From Hymenobacter sp. 5317J-9 (GTDB taxonomy: Bacteria > Bacteroidota > Bacteroidia > Cytophagales > Hymenobacteraceae), in the NCBI RefSeq assembly GCF_022921075.1, contig NZ_CP095050.1, forward strand, positions 558,001-622,000: a stretch of DNA of 64,000 nt. Reading direction: 5' to 3'. Positions within the stretch are counted from its first letter, which is position 1, and each line of letters begins with the position of its first letter. The notes under the pieces were generated by a model that saw only the letters and a program-made list of their open reading frames with translations, did no database searches and was not told where the DNA came from. Below are positions 8,289 to 16,056 of the stretch, in pieces. Made by a program: the position numbers and the translations under genes.

Positions 8289-9314
8289 ATGAAAAAGCTT
8301 TTCGTTGCGTGGGCCTTAACTCTCAGCGCTGGTGCTGCGCAGGCCCAACAGCCTGCGCCTTACCATCTGCTCAATACCATCGCCATCGGTGGTGAGGGCG
8401 GCTGGGACTACCTGACCGTGGACCCAGCCGGCGAGCGGCTCTACGTGTCACACGGCACGCGGGTGGAAGTGGTCGATTTGAAGACCCGCAAGTTCATTGG
8501 CACCATCCCGAACACGCCCGGCGTGCACGGAATCGAAGTGGTGCCCAGCGCCGGGCGCGGCTATATCACCTGTGGGCGCACCAACGCCTGCGTGGTGTTC
8601 GACCTGAAAGCCCTGAAGCCCATCGGCGCGCCCATCCCCACAGGCCCCAAGCCGGACGCGCTGTTCTACGACGCTTTCTCGAAGCGCGTGTTCCTCTTCA
8701 GCAACGACGGTGGCAAAAGCACCGTGCTCGATGGGGCCACCGGTGCCGTGCTGGGCACGGCCGAGTTGGGCGGCGACGTGGAAGCTCCGGCCACCGACGG
8801 CCGCGGCACGCTCTTCGTCAACCTGGAGGACAAGGGCGAGGTCATCGCCTTCGACGCCAAATCCCTGGCCGTGAAAAAGCGCAGCTCCCTGGCTCCTGGC
8901 GAAGAGCCCACCGGCCTGGGCTACGACCCCAAAGCCAACCGCCTGTTCAGTGCCTGCGCCAACGAGAAGCTGGTGGTGACGGACAGCCAAACCGGGCAGC
9001 AGGTGGCCGTATTGCCCATCGGCAAGGGCGCCGACGGCGCCGTATTCGACCCCACTACGGGCAACGTCATCACCTCGAACGGGGCCTCGGGTACGTTCAC
9101 GGTCATTCACCAGGACTCTCCCACGAAATACCGCGTGGTGGGCAACGTGCCAACGGCGCGCGGGGCCCGCACCCTGGCGCTGGACCCCAAAACCCACCAC
9201 CTTTTCACCTGCACGGCCGACTACGGCCCCACGCCGGCCCCCACGGCCGAGAACCCGCGTCCTCGGCCGAGCATCGTACCCGGTACGTTTCGGGTGCTGG
9301 AATACGGCCACTAA
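8289..9314 (+). CDS. YncE-type beta-propeller protein, secreted
   Basis: The start is the ATG at 8289, which gives a clean signal peptide (MKKLFVAWALTLSAGAAQAQ). The in-frame GTG further upstream would bury it. The 341-residue product carries repeated blades typical of the YncE/YVTN family: GWDYLTVDPAGERLYVSHGT, VPSAGRGYITCGRTNACVV, DAFSKRVFLFSNDGG, YDPKANRLFSACANEK and ALDPKTHHLFTCTADYG. It should fold as a seven-bladed propeller in the periplasm or outside. Family members bind DNA, proteins or metal redox centres, and the role of this one cannot be told. The next gene begins 32 bp downstream in the same direction. Confidence 0.8.
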   Translation: MKKLFVAWALTLSAGAAQAQQPAPYHLLNTIAIGGEGGWDYLTVDPAGERLYVSHGTRVEVVDLKTRKFIGTIPNTPGVHGIEVVPSAGRGYITCGRTNACVVFDLKALKPIGAPIPTGPKPDALFYDAFSKRVFLFSNDGGKSTVLDGATGAVLGTAELGGDVEAPATDGRGTLFVNLEDKGEVIAFDAKSLAVKKRSSLAPGEEPTGLGYDPKANRLFSACANEKLVVTDSQTGQQVAVLPIGKGADGAVFDPTTGNVITSNGASGTFTVIHQDSPTKYRVVGNVPTARGARTLALDPKTHHLFTCTADYGPTPAPTAENPRPRPSIVPGTFRVLEYGH

Positions 9315-9346
9315 GTCGGTTGGTGTTGTCACAAAACCTGATTGAT

Positions 9347-9859
9347 ATGTGGTGGATATACGCCCTGCTGTCGGCCGTTTTCGCGGCTCTCACCGCCGTG
9401 CTGGCCAAAATCGGTATCCGGGGCGTCGACTCGAATCTGGCCACGGCCCTGCGCACGGTCGTGATTTATCGCCACCTCAACGTGGCCAAAAAGGTGGAAC
9501 TGGGCAACCCCGGCATGGTGCTGGGCGGTGCGCTCACAGGCTTCCTCTCGGGCCTGACGGGCAGCGCCGGACCCACCGGAGCCTTGTTTTTCCTGGGCCT
9601 GAACCTGCCGCCGGTGGCCTACGTGGCCAGCGCCGCCTTTGCCTCGCTGGTACTACACCTCACCAAAACCATTGTATACAGCAAGTACGCCCTCGTCACG
9701 ACCAAAGGCCTGCTGGTGGGCACCTTCACCGGCGTGGCCATGATTGGGGGCAGCTACACCGGCAAGCTGCTGCTGAGCCGCATCTCCAAGGAGAAATTCC
9801 TCATGGTAGTCGAAGGCCTGATTGTGGTCTTCGGGCTGCAGATGATGTTCGTGGCGTAG
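9347..9859 (+). CDS. Apparent fusion of an EamA-type N-terminus with the C-terminal half of a TauE/SafE permease
   Basis: The start at ATG 9347 gives MWWIYALLSAVFAALTAVLA, the usual beginning of short EamA/DMT-family transporters. At about residue 40 (near 9465) the protein changes to YRHLNVAKKVELGNPG and then continues as a TauE/SafE permease C-terminal half: the glycine-rich GALTGFLSGLTGSAGPTGA, then ASLVLHLTKTIVYSKYAL and MIGGSYTGKLLL. TauE/SafE proteins are normally about 250 residues with two related halves, while this one has 170 in all. So the gene looks like a recombination product, with one DMT helix plus roughly four TauE helices. The frame is intact across the joint, so it may be expressed. 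Whether it transports anything is unknown; it could work as a dimer or be inactive. Confidence 0.65.
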   Translation: MWWIYALLSAVFAALTAVLAKIGIRGVDSNLATALRTVVIYRHLNVAKKVELGNPGMVLGGALTGFLSGLTGSAGPTGALFFLGLNLPPVAYVASAAFASLVLHLTKTIVYSKYALVTTKGLLVGTFTGVAMIGGSYTGKLLLSRISKEKFLMVVEGLIVVFGLQMMFVA

Positions 9860-9876
9860 CCCGGTTCGGGGTAAAT

Positions 9877-9917
9877 AAAAAAGGGCTGTTACCCACGACG
9901 GGTAACAGCCCTTTTTG
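9877..9917. terminator. Bidirectional rho-independent terminator
   Basis: A perfect 14-bp stem (9881-9894 with 9900-9913, loop ACGAC) has an A-run before and a T-run after it. It serves both the permease-like gene from the left and the small gene converging from the right. Confidence 0.9.
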
Positions 9918-9985
9918 TTGTCATTGAGTGTGGTACAAACCGGTGCCGAAGTAGCAAGCCCCGAAAAGCTGACAAAAAAACGGAG

Positions 9986-10204
9986 CTACTTGCCCTCCCG
10001 GTTCAGCGCGATGCAGAGAGGGCAACGGGGACGGGTTTCGTCGATAGTGGCGGGCTCGTAGTATTGCCACTCGCCGCTGCGCTTCAATTCCTGCCCTTCG
10101 GGGCACTGGTCGTTGTCATGAAAAGGGTAGCGCTTGGGCTCTGGCTCGGGTGCCATGAGCCCGGTGACGTGAAAAGTGTGGCGGAAAAAGGGAGGTGTTT
10201 GCAT
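9986..10204 (-). CDS. Small cysteine-containing protein, unknown
   Basis: The 72-residue product has no membrane segment. It contains three cysteines spaced as DQCPEGQELKRSGEW followed by RCPLC, which could form a small metal site together with one of its histidines. I do not recognise the family. The second methionine (MAPEPEPKRYPF, residue 17) is an alternative start, and it would place the conserved-looking part closer to the N-terminus. The gene converges on the strong terminator to its left and stands 52 bp from the PAP2 gene on the same strand. Confidence 0.5.
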   Translation of the reverse strand: MQTPPFFRHTFHVTGLMAPEPEPKRYPFHDNDQCPEGQELKRSGEWQYYEPATIDETRPRCPLCIALNREGK

Positions 10205-10256
10205 CTCGTTGGTAATTGAAGCAGACCGGCAAGCTACCGGCCAATTCTGTGCAGAA

Positions 10257-10913
10257 TCAGGTCGGCCGCTGGTTAGGCGGCAGTAGCACGTAAACGCCCG
10301 TGACCCAGCCCAGCGCGGCTATCCAGCCCGAAAGCACGTCGCTGGGATAATGCACGCCCAGGTAGACCCGCGAAAAGCCCACGCCCAGCACGAACACCGC
10401 TCCCGGCCCCCACACCCGCCAGCGCCGACGGGCCAACAGCAGGCCCAGCGCCAGCACCACGGCGGCCGAGCCCATGGCGTGCCCGCTGGGAAAGCTGTAG
10501 GACGTTTCGGGCGCCAGCGACGCCCAGAACGCCGGCCGAGGCCGCCCCAGAATGGCCTTGGCCAGCAGGTTGAGCGCCGCGGCTCCGCCCACGGCCAAGC
10601 CAAAGAACCACGCGTGGCGGGGCTGCCGGCGCCACGCCAGCACGCCGGTAAACAGCACGGCCGCTACCGCCATGGGCACGGGACCGCCGATGGCGGAGAA
10701 GAACAAACTCAGCGAATCGAGCGCGGGGCGGGCGTGGGCGTGCGCCCAGCGCAGGAGTGGCAAGTCGCCGTAGAAGCCCTCGCCTTCCTCGATTTCGGAG
10801 CTGGCTTTCAGGAAGACGGTCCAGGGCAGCACCACGCCCAGCAGCAGCAGCTTCAGCAGGCGCCGCCGATGGGCCAGCAGCAGGGCAACAAATCGGGCGA
10901 AGTACGTGGGCAT
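10257..10913 (-). CDS. PAP2 family membrane phosphatase
   Basis: The 218-residue integral membrane protein carries the three phosphatase signature parts: KAILGRPRP, SFPSGHAMGSA, and SRVYLGVHYPSDVLSG. The histidines of the second and third motifs are the catalytic ones in this family. It has about six hydrophobic helices. Members remove phosphate from lipid phosphates such as phosphatidic acid, undecaprenyl diphosphate or lipid A at the outer face of the inner membrane. Its ATG lies only five bases after the stop of the TonB-dependent receptor gene, so the two are almost certainly co-transcribed. This suggests a role in envelope lipid remodelling linked to that receptor and to the upstream two-component system. 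Confidence 0.85.
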   Translation of the reverse strand: MPTYFARFVALLLAHRRRLLKLLLLGVVLPWTVFLKASSEIEEGEGFYGDLPLLRWAHAHARPALDSLSLFFSAIGGPVPMAVAAVLFTGVLAWRRQPRHAWFFGLAVGGAAALNLLAKAILGRPRPAFWASLAPETSYSFPSGHAMGSAAVVLALGLLLARRRWRVWGPGAVFVLGVGFSRVYLGVHYPSDVLSGWIAALGWVTGVYVLLPPNQRPT

Positions 10914-10918
10914 GGGGC

Positions 10919-13336
10919 TTAGTTGTCGCTGCCGCCCTCGTCGTCGGCGCTTTTGCGCCGGGCGCGGCTCTCCGAAGTCTGCCCGAAGCGGTAAGTGAAG
11001 CCCAGGTAGGCAATGCGCGACTCCCGCTTGAAGCGCGTGACGGTGGCGAAACCCGCCCCGCTGTCGTTCGAATCGAAGCGCAGGGTGTTGAAAAGGTCGG
11101 CCACGCGCAGCGTGAACGTGCCGTGCTCGCCCAGCACGTTGTAGCGGGCGGCCAAGTCGATGTTGAACGCCTCGCCCCGCGTGCCCTGCGCCGAGTTGAT
11201 GGGCGAGCGGTAGTTCACGGCCAGCTGCGCATCCACGCGCTTGCTGAAGGGGAACGTGTTGTTCAGCCGGCCCGTGAAAGCCAGGCTGGTCGTGTTCACG
11301 GCCGTGCCGCTGGTGCTGCCCCGAATGATGCGCCGGAACGCCGAGGCCGTGCCGTTTACCTTCCAGAACGCAGCCAGGGGCGTGGCGCCCACCACTTCCA
11401 GACCGTAGGAGGTTTCGTCGCCCACGTTCAGGCGGGTGGTCAGCGTCACGAGGTTGCCGGTGAGTGGGTCGGTGATGACTTGGCGGAAGGGCTTGAGCGT
11501 GGCCGTTTCGAGGCGGTAGAATACGGTAGTGCCCAGGCTGCGCCCGCCAGCCCCGTCCAGCTGGTGGCCCAGCTCGAAGGAATTGACAAACTCAGGCCGC
11601 AACTGCGGGTTGCCGGAGGTCAGGTTCAGCTGGTCGGTGCGGTCTAGGAAGGGGTTCACGTCGCCGGCGTCGGGCCGGCCCACGCGGCGCGAGTAGCTGA
11701 GCTGCACGCGCTGCTCGTGGGGCAGGTCGAGGGCCAGCACGGCGGTCGGAAACAAGCTCAGGTAGCGCTGGGTGAACTGCTCGCCCGTGGTGCGCTGGTC
11801 GCCGGTGACGGTGGTGTGCTCGGCCCGCAGTCCGGCCTGGTAGCTGAGCTGGCCGCGGGCCCCGGCGTAGAGCCCGTAAGCGGCCTGCACGTACTGGCCG
11901 TACACGAAGCGGTTGCTGGGGTCGAAGGCCAGGGCCGGTGTGCTGGCCAGCTGGTAGTCAATATCGTAACGGCGCAGGCTGCTGCGGGCGCCCGTCTCGA
12001 AGCGGCTTTTCTCGCCCAGCGGCCGCACGTAATCAACCTGGGCCGTGGCCTGCGCGGTGCGGTTGACGGTTTGCTGGCGCTGCGTGCGCTGGCTGTTGTC
12101 GAGGTACACCAGGCGGGAATCTACCGCGTTGTCGTTCAGCAGGGGCGTGTACACGGCGCTGGCGGTCAGCTCCCGGCCCTTGTGCGCAGCCCACTCGCGG
12201 CGGTAGTCCAGGGTGAGGTCGGCGACCCGGAAGTTGCCCGTGCTAGCGTTGTCGCGGGTGCTGGTGCCGGCCCGCACGGGCCGCTCGCCGGCCGTGGCGT
12301 TCACCTGGCGCGAGAGCAGGGTTTCGTCGGTGCTCGTCAGGTTCAGGCGCGGCTGCACGGCCAGGGTCAGCGTTTGCTCGGGGGTGAGGGCGTAGTCCAG
12401 GCCCAGGCGCAGGGCGTGGGTGTTCTGTAGGTTCGCGCCGCTGCGGTCCTGGTGCAGGCACAGGGTGCTGTCGCGGCTCATGGTGGTCTGGTCCACGGTG
12501 CCGCGGAAGTATCGCCGGTCGCGCCGGTAGTCGTACTGCCCAAACAGGTTGACCTTGCCTTTGCGGTAGTTAAGCAGCAGCGAGGCGTTGGCCTTGTCGC
12601 CGGTGCCGCCGGTGGCGCTCACCTGGCCGTTCAGGCCCTCGCGCCGTTCTTTTTTGAGCACGATGTTGAGGATGCCGCCCGCCCCGCTGGCGTCGTAGCG
12701 GGCCGAGGGGTTGGTAATAACCTCCACGCTCTGGATGCTGCTGGCCGGAATCTGGTCGAGGGTGGTGCCGGTGGGCTTGCCGTCGATGAACACCGTCACG
12801 TTGCTGGCCCCGCGGATGCTCACGGCCCCGGTCTGGTCCACCGTCACGGAGGGCACGTTCTGGAGCGCGTCGATGGCCGTGCCGCCGGTGGCAGTCAGGT
12901 CCTTGCTCACATCGATGACCTTTTTGTCGAGGCCGCCCGTCACCACTGCCCGCTCGGCCGTCACCACCACGTCGGTGAGCTGGGTGGCGGCGGGGCGCAG
13001 CTTCCACGTGCCCAGCGCCAGGCCGGGCGCGTTGGCCGTGAGGCTGACGACGCGCCGGCTCGTGCGGTAGCCCACGGCCGTGGCCCGCAGCACGTACTGG
13101 CCCAGCGGCACCGGGGCCAGCTCAAACACGCCCAGCTCGCTGGCCTGAGTGCCGGCCACGAAGGTCGAATCGGCGCTGCGCAGCAGCACCACGCTGGCAA
13201 ACGAGATGGGGTTGCCGGTGCCCGTTTCCAGTAAGGTGCCGCGCACCGCGCCCGTTTGGGCCTGCGCCGCCCAGCCGATTCCCCACCACAACCCCAACAG
13301 CACTCCCAGCCGGGCCAGTCCTTTTTTACGCAACAT
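10919..13336 (-). CDS. TonB-dependent receptor-like outer-membrane protein (OMP_b-brl type)
   Basis: The start is the ATG at 13336, which begins a basic-hydrophobic signal peptide (MLRKKGLARLGVLLGLWWG, cleavage near AQAQ). A longer frame adds 30 unlikely residues. The 805-residue protein has an N-terminal carboxypeptidase-regulatory-like domain (GAVRGTLLETGTGNPISFA). Next comes a plug (VIDVSKDLTATGGTAIDAL, VSIRGASNVTVFIDGKPTG, SSIQSVEVITNPSARYDAS) and then a long beta barrel ending in YLGFTYRFGQ before a charged tail. The plug wording GTTLDQIPASSIQSVEVITN is typical of the outer_membrane_beta-barrel_3 group, whose substrates are poorly known. It is the middle gene of a run with a PepSY-like protein and a two-component system upstream and a PAP2 phosphatase downstream. 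Confidence 0.85.
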   Translation of the reverse strand: MLRKKGLARLGVLLGLWWGIGWAAQAQTGAVRGTLLETGTGNPISFASVVLLRSADSTFVAGTQASELGVFELAPVPLGQYVLRATAVGYRTSRRVVSLTANAPGLALGTWKLRPAATQLTDVVVTAERAVVTGGLDKKVIDVSKDLTATGGTAIDALQNVPSVTVDQTGAVSIRGASNVTVFIDGKPTGTTLDQIPASSIQSVEVITNPSARYDASGAGGILNIVLKKERREGLNGQVSATGGTGDKANASLLLNYRKGKVNLFGQYDYRRDRRYFRGTVDQTTMSRDSTLCLHQDRSGANLQNTHALRLGLDYALTPEQTLTLAVQPRLNLTSTDETLLSRQVNATAGERPVRAGTSTRDNASTGNFRVADLTLDYRREWAAHKGRELTASAVYTPLLNDNAVDSRLVYLDNSQRTQRQQTVNRTAQATAQVDYVRPLGEKSRFETGARSSLRRYDIDYQLASTPALAFDPSNRFVYGQYVQAAYGLYAGARGQLSYQAGLRAEHTTVTGDQRTTGEQFTQRYLSLFPTAVLALDLPHEQRVQLSYSRRVGRPDAGDVNPFLDRTDQLNLTSGNPQLRPEFVNSFELGHQLDGAGGRSLGTTVFYRLETATLKPFRQVITDPLTGNLVTLTTRLNVGDETSYGLEVVGATPLAAFWKVNGTASAFRRIIRGSTSGTAVNTTSLAFTGRLNNTFPFSKRVDAQLAVNYRSPINSAQGTRGEAFNIDLAARYNVLGEHGTFTLRVADLFNTLRFDSNDSGAGFATVTRFKRESRIAYLGFTYRFGQTSESRARRKSADDEGGSDN

Positions 13337-13384
13337 TCCTTTGATTATTGACACGCAAGCCGCCGAGTATTCTACGGCCGCTGA

Positions 13385-13425
13385 TGCAACGCCCTGTCGG
13401 TCCAGGCAGCCCACAGGGCGTTGCA
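13385..13425 (-). terminator. Perfect 13-bp hairpin between the PepSY-like and receptor genes
   Basis: TGCAACGCCCTGT (13385-13397) is complementary over its whole length to 13413-13425. It lies 17 bases after the PepSY-like stop and about 50 bases before the receptor start. No T-run follows, so it may be a terminator, an mRNA-stabilising stem, or part of a leader that controls the receptor gene. Confidence 0.5.
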
Positions 13426-13441
13426 ACTGATGTAGTTGATT

Positions 13442-13891
13442 TTACTGCGTCACCACTTTGCCCTCGGCGGTGAACAGTACGTCCTGCGCCTTGCCTCCCT
13501 TGCCTCCCTTGCCTCCCTTGCTTACCTCGGCTTCGTACACGGTGCGGCCGTCGGCTTTCACGATGGTAGCGGCTTCCTTCACCTGGTAGGCTTTGTAGTC
13601 GCGGGCCAGGGTAGCGCGCACGGCGGCCGGCAACTGGGCGGCCGGCATGTCGGTTTCGGTTTCCTGCAGCACGCCGGCGGACGTCAGCACGGCCGACATG
13701 GTTTTGCCGTTTTGCTTGAAGCCGGCTTCGTAGTCAGCCCCTTCTTTTTCCCAGGTCACGGATTTTACCGCCGGAAACTTGGCTTTGAACGCGGCCTGAA
13801 CACCGGCCGGCACCTTAGCGGCGGGCAGGTTCTGGGCGGGGGCAGTACCGGCCACCAGGGCGGCGGCCGCCACGAGCAACAGGGTTTTCAT
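13442..13891 (-). CDS. PepSY-like periplasmic protein
   Basis: The 149-residue product begins with a signal peptide (MKTLLLVAAAALVAGTAPAQ). Two related segments follow: VPAGVQAAFKAKFPAVKSVTWEKEGADY and LPAAVRATLARDYKAYQVKEAATIVK. Each fits the PepSY-like fold common in small Bacteroidota periplasmic proteins, often described as beta-lactamase-inhibitor-like. The last part holds a low-complexity run GGKGGKGGK, encoded by three tandem 9-base units at about 13491-13520, whose copy number could change without shifting the frame. The gene sits between the histidine kinase and the receptor on one strand. In other bacteria PepSY-type proteins modulate sensor kinases or proteases; a similar role here is an inference from position. 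Confidence 0.7.
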   Translation of the reverse strand: MKTLLLVAAAALVAGTAPAQNLPAAKVPAGVQAAFKAKFPAVKSVTWEKEGADYEAGFKQNGKTMSAVLTSAGVLQETETDMPAAQLPAAVRATLARDYKAYQVKEAATIVKADGRTVYEAEVSKGGKGGKGGKAQDVLFTAEGKVVTQ

Positions 13892-13975
13892 GGGGTTGAA
13901 ACGGGTGATTTGGTTGAGGAATGCCGCAAACCTAGCGGGCGAATCTGGCCGGAATCTGTACGGCGCGGGCGGGCC

Positions 13976-15223
13976 TCAGAACGTCACCCGCAGCGTGTGC
14001 AGGTGCCCGGCCGGCGCGTAGGCATAGCTCAGCCGGAAGCCGTAGTAGGTGCAGATTTGCTCGGCGATGGACAAGCCCAGGCCGGGCGAGTCCGACGCCG
14101 CGTTGTGCTTGCGGAAGCGGCCGAGCAGCAGCATGGGGTCGGTGCGGAGCTCGGGGCCGGTGTTGGTGATTTCCAGTGCAGCCAGATTGAGCTGCACCCG
14201 CAGCAAGCCGCCACGCACGTTGTGCTTCACGGCGTTCTGCAAAAGATTACCCACCAGCGACTCTGCTAAGGCCGGGTGCATCACCACCGACACGGGCGTG
14301 AGCGGCCCTACCTGCGGCTCCAGGTCTTTGTCTTCCAGAAAATCCTGAAGCTGCCGCAGCTTTTCCTGCACTACGCTGTCCAGCGACACGGGCACACTGG
14401 CGTTGAACTGCCGGTTCTCAATCTTGCTGAGCAGCGTGAGGGCCTGGTGCAGGCGCGAGAGGCGCCGCGCGCCGCGGTACACGTCCTGCACGGCCTCTAG
14501 GGTGCGCTCGGGCAGGTCGGAGTCCTGCACCAGCTGCTCCAGCCGGGCCTGCATAATGGCCAGGGGGGTCTGGGTTTCGTGGGCCGCGTTTTCGGTGAAC
14601 TCTTTGAGGGCGCGGTAGTCGGCGGCCACGCGCTGGGTGAGCTGGGCCACGGCCTGGTTCAGCTCGCTGAACTCGTCAATGGGGGTTACCGGCAGCGCCA
14701 GCGACTCGGGCTGCTGCAGCTGGAAGCCGCGCAGGGCCTGCAGCGTGCGCCGAAACGGGGCCCACAGCCAGCGCGATAGCCAGCGGTTGAGCAGCAGCAG
14801 GCTGCCGAAGAGCAACGTCATCACCGCCAGCATCACGCCCATCACCACCTTGAGGACATCCTCGGTTTCGAGCAACGACTTGCGCAGCGTGAGCCAGTGC
14901 ACCTGACTTCGCACCACCACCGGGAAGGAGATAACACGGAAAGGCACCGGCTCGCGCTCCACGGGGTCGAAGATGACGGTATCGCGCAGGCTCTCGGAGC
15001 GGGTGGGGCCGTCGATGGTCAGCTCCTGGGGAAGGGCAATGGTGGGCAGCGCGCCCGTCCGCTGGATGCGCGCGGTGAGGTAGGTGCGCTGCTGCTGGAG
15101 CTGCTCGTCCACTTCGTGCGCCAGGGCATGTTGCAGGCCCTCGTACAGCAGGCCGGTGCCCAGCACGAACAGCGTGGCGCTCAGGCCCAGGTAGTAGCGG
15201 TTGGTGCGGGTGAGGAGCTTCAC
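13976..15223 (-). CDS. Sensor histidine kinase
   Basis: The 415-residue kinase has one membrane helix near the N-terminus (LGLSATLFVLGTGLL) and a second at about 130-155 (VVMGVMLAVMTLLFGSLLLL), enclosing a periplasmic sensor loop. A HAMP-like linker (LWAPFRRTLQALRGF onward) leads to the H-box NAAHETQTPLAIM with phospho-acceptor His215. The ATPase motifs follow: NLLQNAVKHN, then the glycine box GLGLSIAEQ. Its ATG overlaps the stop of the response-regulator gene by four bases, so the two are translated as a pair. The signal is unknown. Position suggests control of the PepSY, receptor and PAP2 genes downstream and of the divergent efflux operon. Confidence 0.9.
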   Translation of the reverse strand: MKLLTRTNRYYLGLSATLFVLGTGLLYEGLQHALAHEVDEQLQQQRTYLTARIQRTGALPTIALPQELTIDGPTRSESLRDTVIFDPVEREPVPFRVISFPVVVRSQVHWLTLRKSLLETEDVLKVVMGVMLAVMTLLFGSLLLLNRWLSRWLWAPFRRTLQALRGFQLQQPESLALPVTPIDEFSELNQAVAQLTQRVAADYRALKEFTENAAHETQTPLAIMQARLEQLVQDSDLPERTLEAVQDVYRGARRLSRLHQALTLLSKIENRQFNASVPVSLDSVVQEKLRQLQDFLEDKDLEPQVGPLTPVSVVMHPALAESLVGNLLQNAVKHNVRGGLLRVQLNLAALEITNTGPELRTDPMLLLGRFRKHNAASDSPGLGLSIAEQICTYYGFRLSYAYAPAGHLHTLRVTF

Positions 15224-15897
15224 GCGGTTTCGAGCTTATAGCCCAGGCCGTAGATGGTGCGAATGTAGTTGTCGGCCCCGTGCTCCTGCAGCTTCTTGCG
15301 CAGGTTCTTGAAATGCGAGTAAATGAAGTCGAACGAGTCGGCCATGTCGGCGTCGTCGCCCCAGATGTGCTCGGCAATGGCCTCCTTGGTGAGCACGCGG
15401 TTGGGGTTGGCCAGCAGGAACAGCAGCAGGTCGTACTCGCGCCGGGTGAGCGTGAGGGGTTTTTCCTTTACCAATACCAGCGTCTGGTCGGGGAAGATGG
15501 TCAGGTCCCGAAATACGATGTGGCGCTGGCCCTGAAACTGCCGCCGCCGGATGATGGACCGCAGCCGCGCGTTCAGCTCGGCCAGGTGAAAGGGCTTGGG
15601 CAAATAGTCGTCGGCGCCCAGCTCCAGGCCCTGCACCTTGTCGTCGAGCGAGCCCCGGGCCGAGATGATGAGCACGCCGGCCACCGACTTGTCGGCCTTG
15701 AGCGTGCGCACCAGGTTCAGGCCCGAGCCGTCGGGCAGGGTCAGGTCCACCAGCACGCAGTCGTACTGGTAGAGCTTGATTTTTTCGTGCGCCTGCTGGT
15801 AGGTTTCGGCCACTTCGCACACGTAGCCCTCGTGCCGCAAAAACTCCAGCAGCGTGCTGCGCAGCGGCGCCTCGTCTTCAACAATCAGAATTTTCAC
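15220..15897 (-). CDS. OmpR-type response regulator
   Basis: The start is the GTG at 15897, which opens directly with VKILIVEDEA, the usual first strand of a receiver domain. Longer forms add 43 residues without any match. The 225-residue product has a receiver with phospho-acceptor Asp51 (YDCVLVDLTLPDGSG) and the conserved Lys in DYLPKPF. A winged-helix DNA-binding domain follows (LTRREYDLLLFLLANPNRVL and HIWGDDADMADSFDFIYSHF). It pairs with the adjoining kinase. The 159-bp region between it and tolC is where its operator would be expected, because both divergent units could be controlled from there. Confidence 0.9.
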   Translation of the reverse strand: MKILIVEDEAPLRSTLLEFLRHEGYVCEVAETYQQAHEKIKLYQYDCVLVDLTLPDGSGLNLVRTLKADKSVAGVLIISARGSLDDKVQGLELGADDYLPKPFHLAELNARLRSIIRRRQFQGQRHIVFRDLTIFPDQTLVLVKEKPLTLTRREYDLLLFLLANPNRVLTKEAIAEHIWGDDADMADSFDFIYSHFKNLRKKLQEHGADNYIRTIYGLGYKLETA

Positions 15898-16056
15898 GCT
15901 CAGGGAAAGAAAGGTGGCGCGCCCGTTGCCGGCCGCAAGGTCGGCAAGTAGGCCGGGAAATCTGTAAACAATCTGGCGGCAACCTGCCCGCGGGGCCCGG
16001 CCCGCCGGGGCCCGCGACGGGGCCATCCAGAATTTACCCAGATTTGAACAGGAGGT

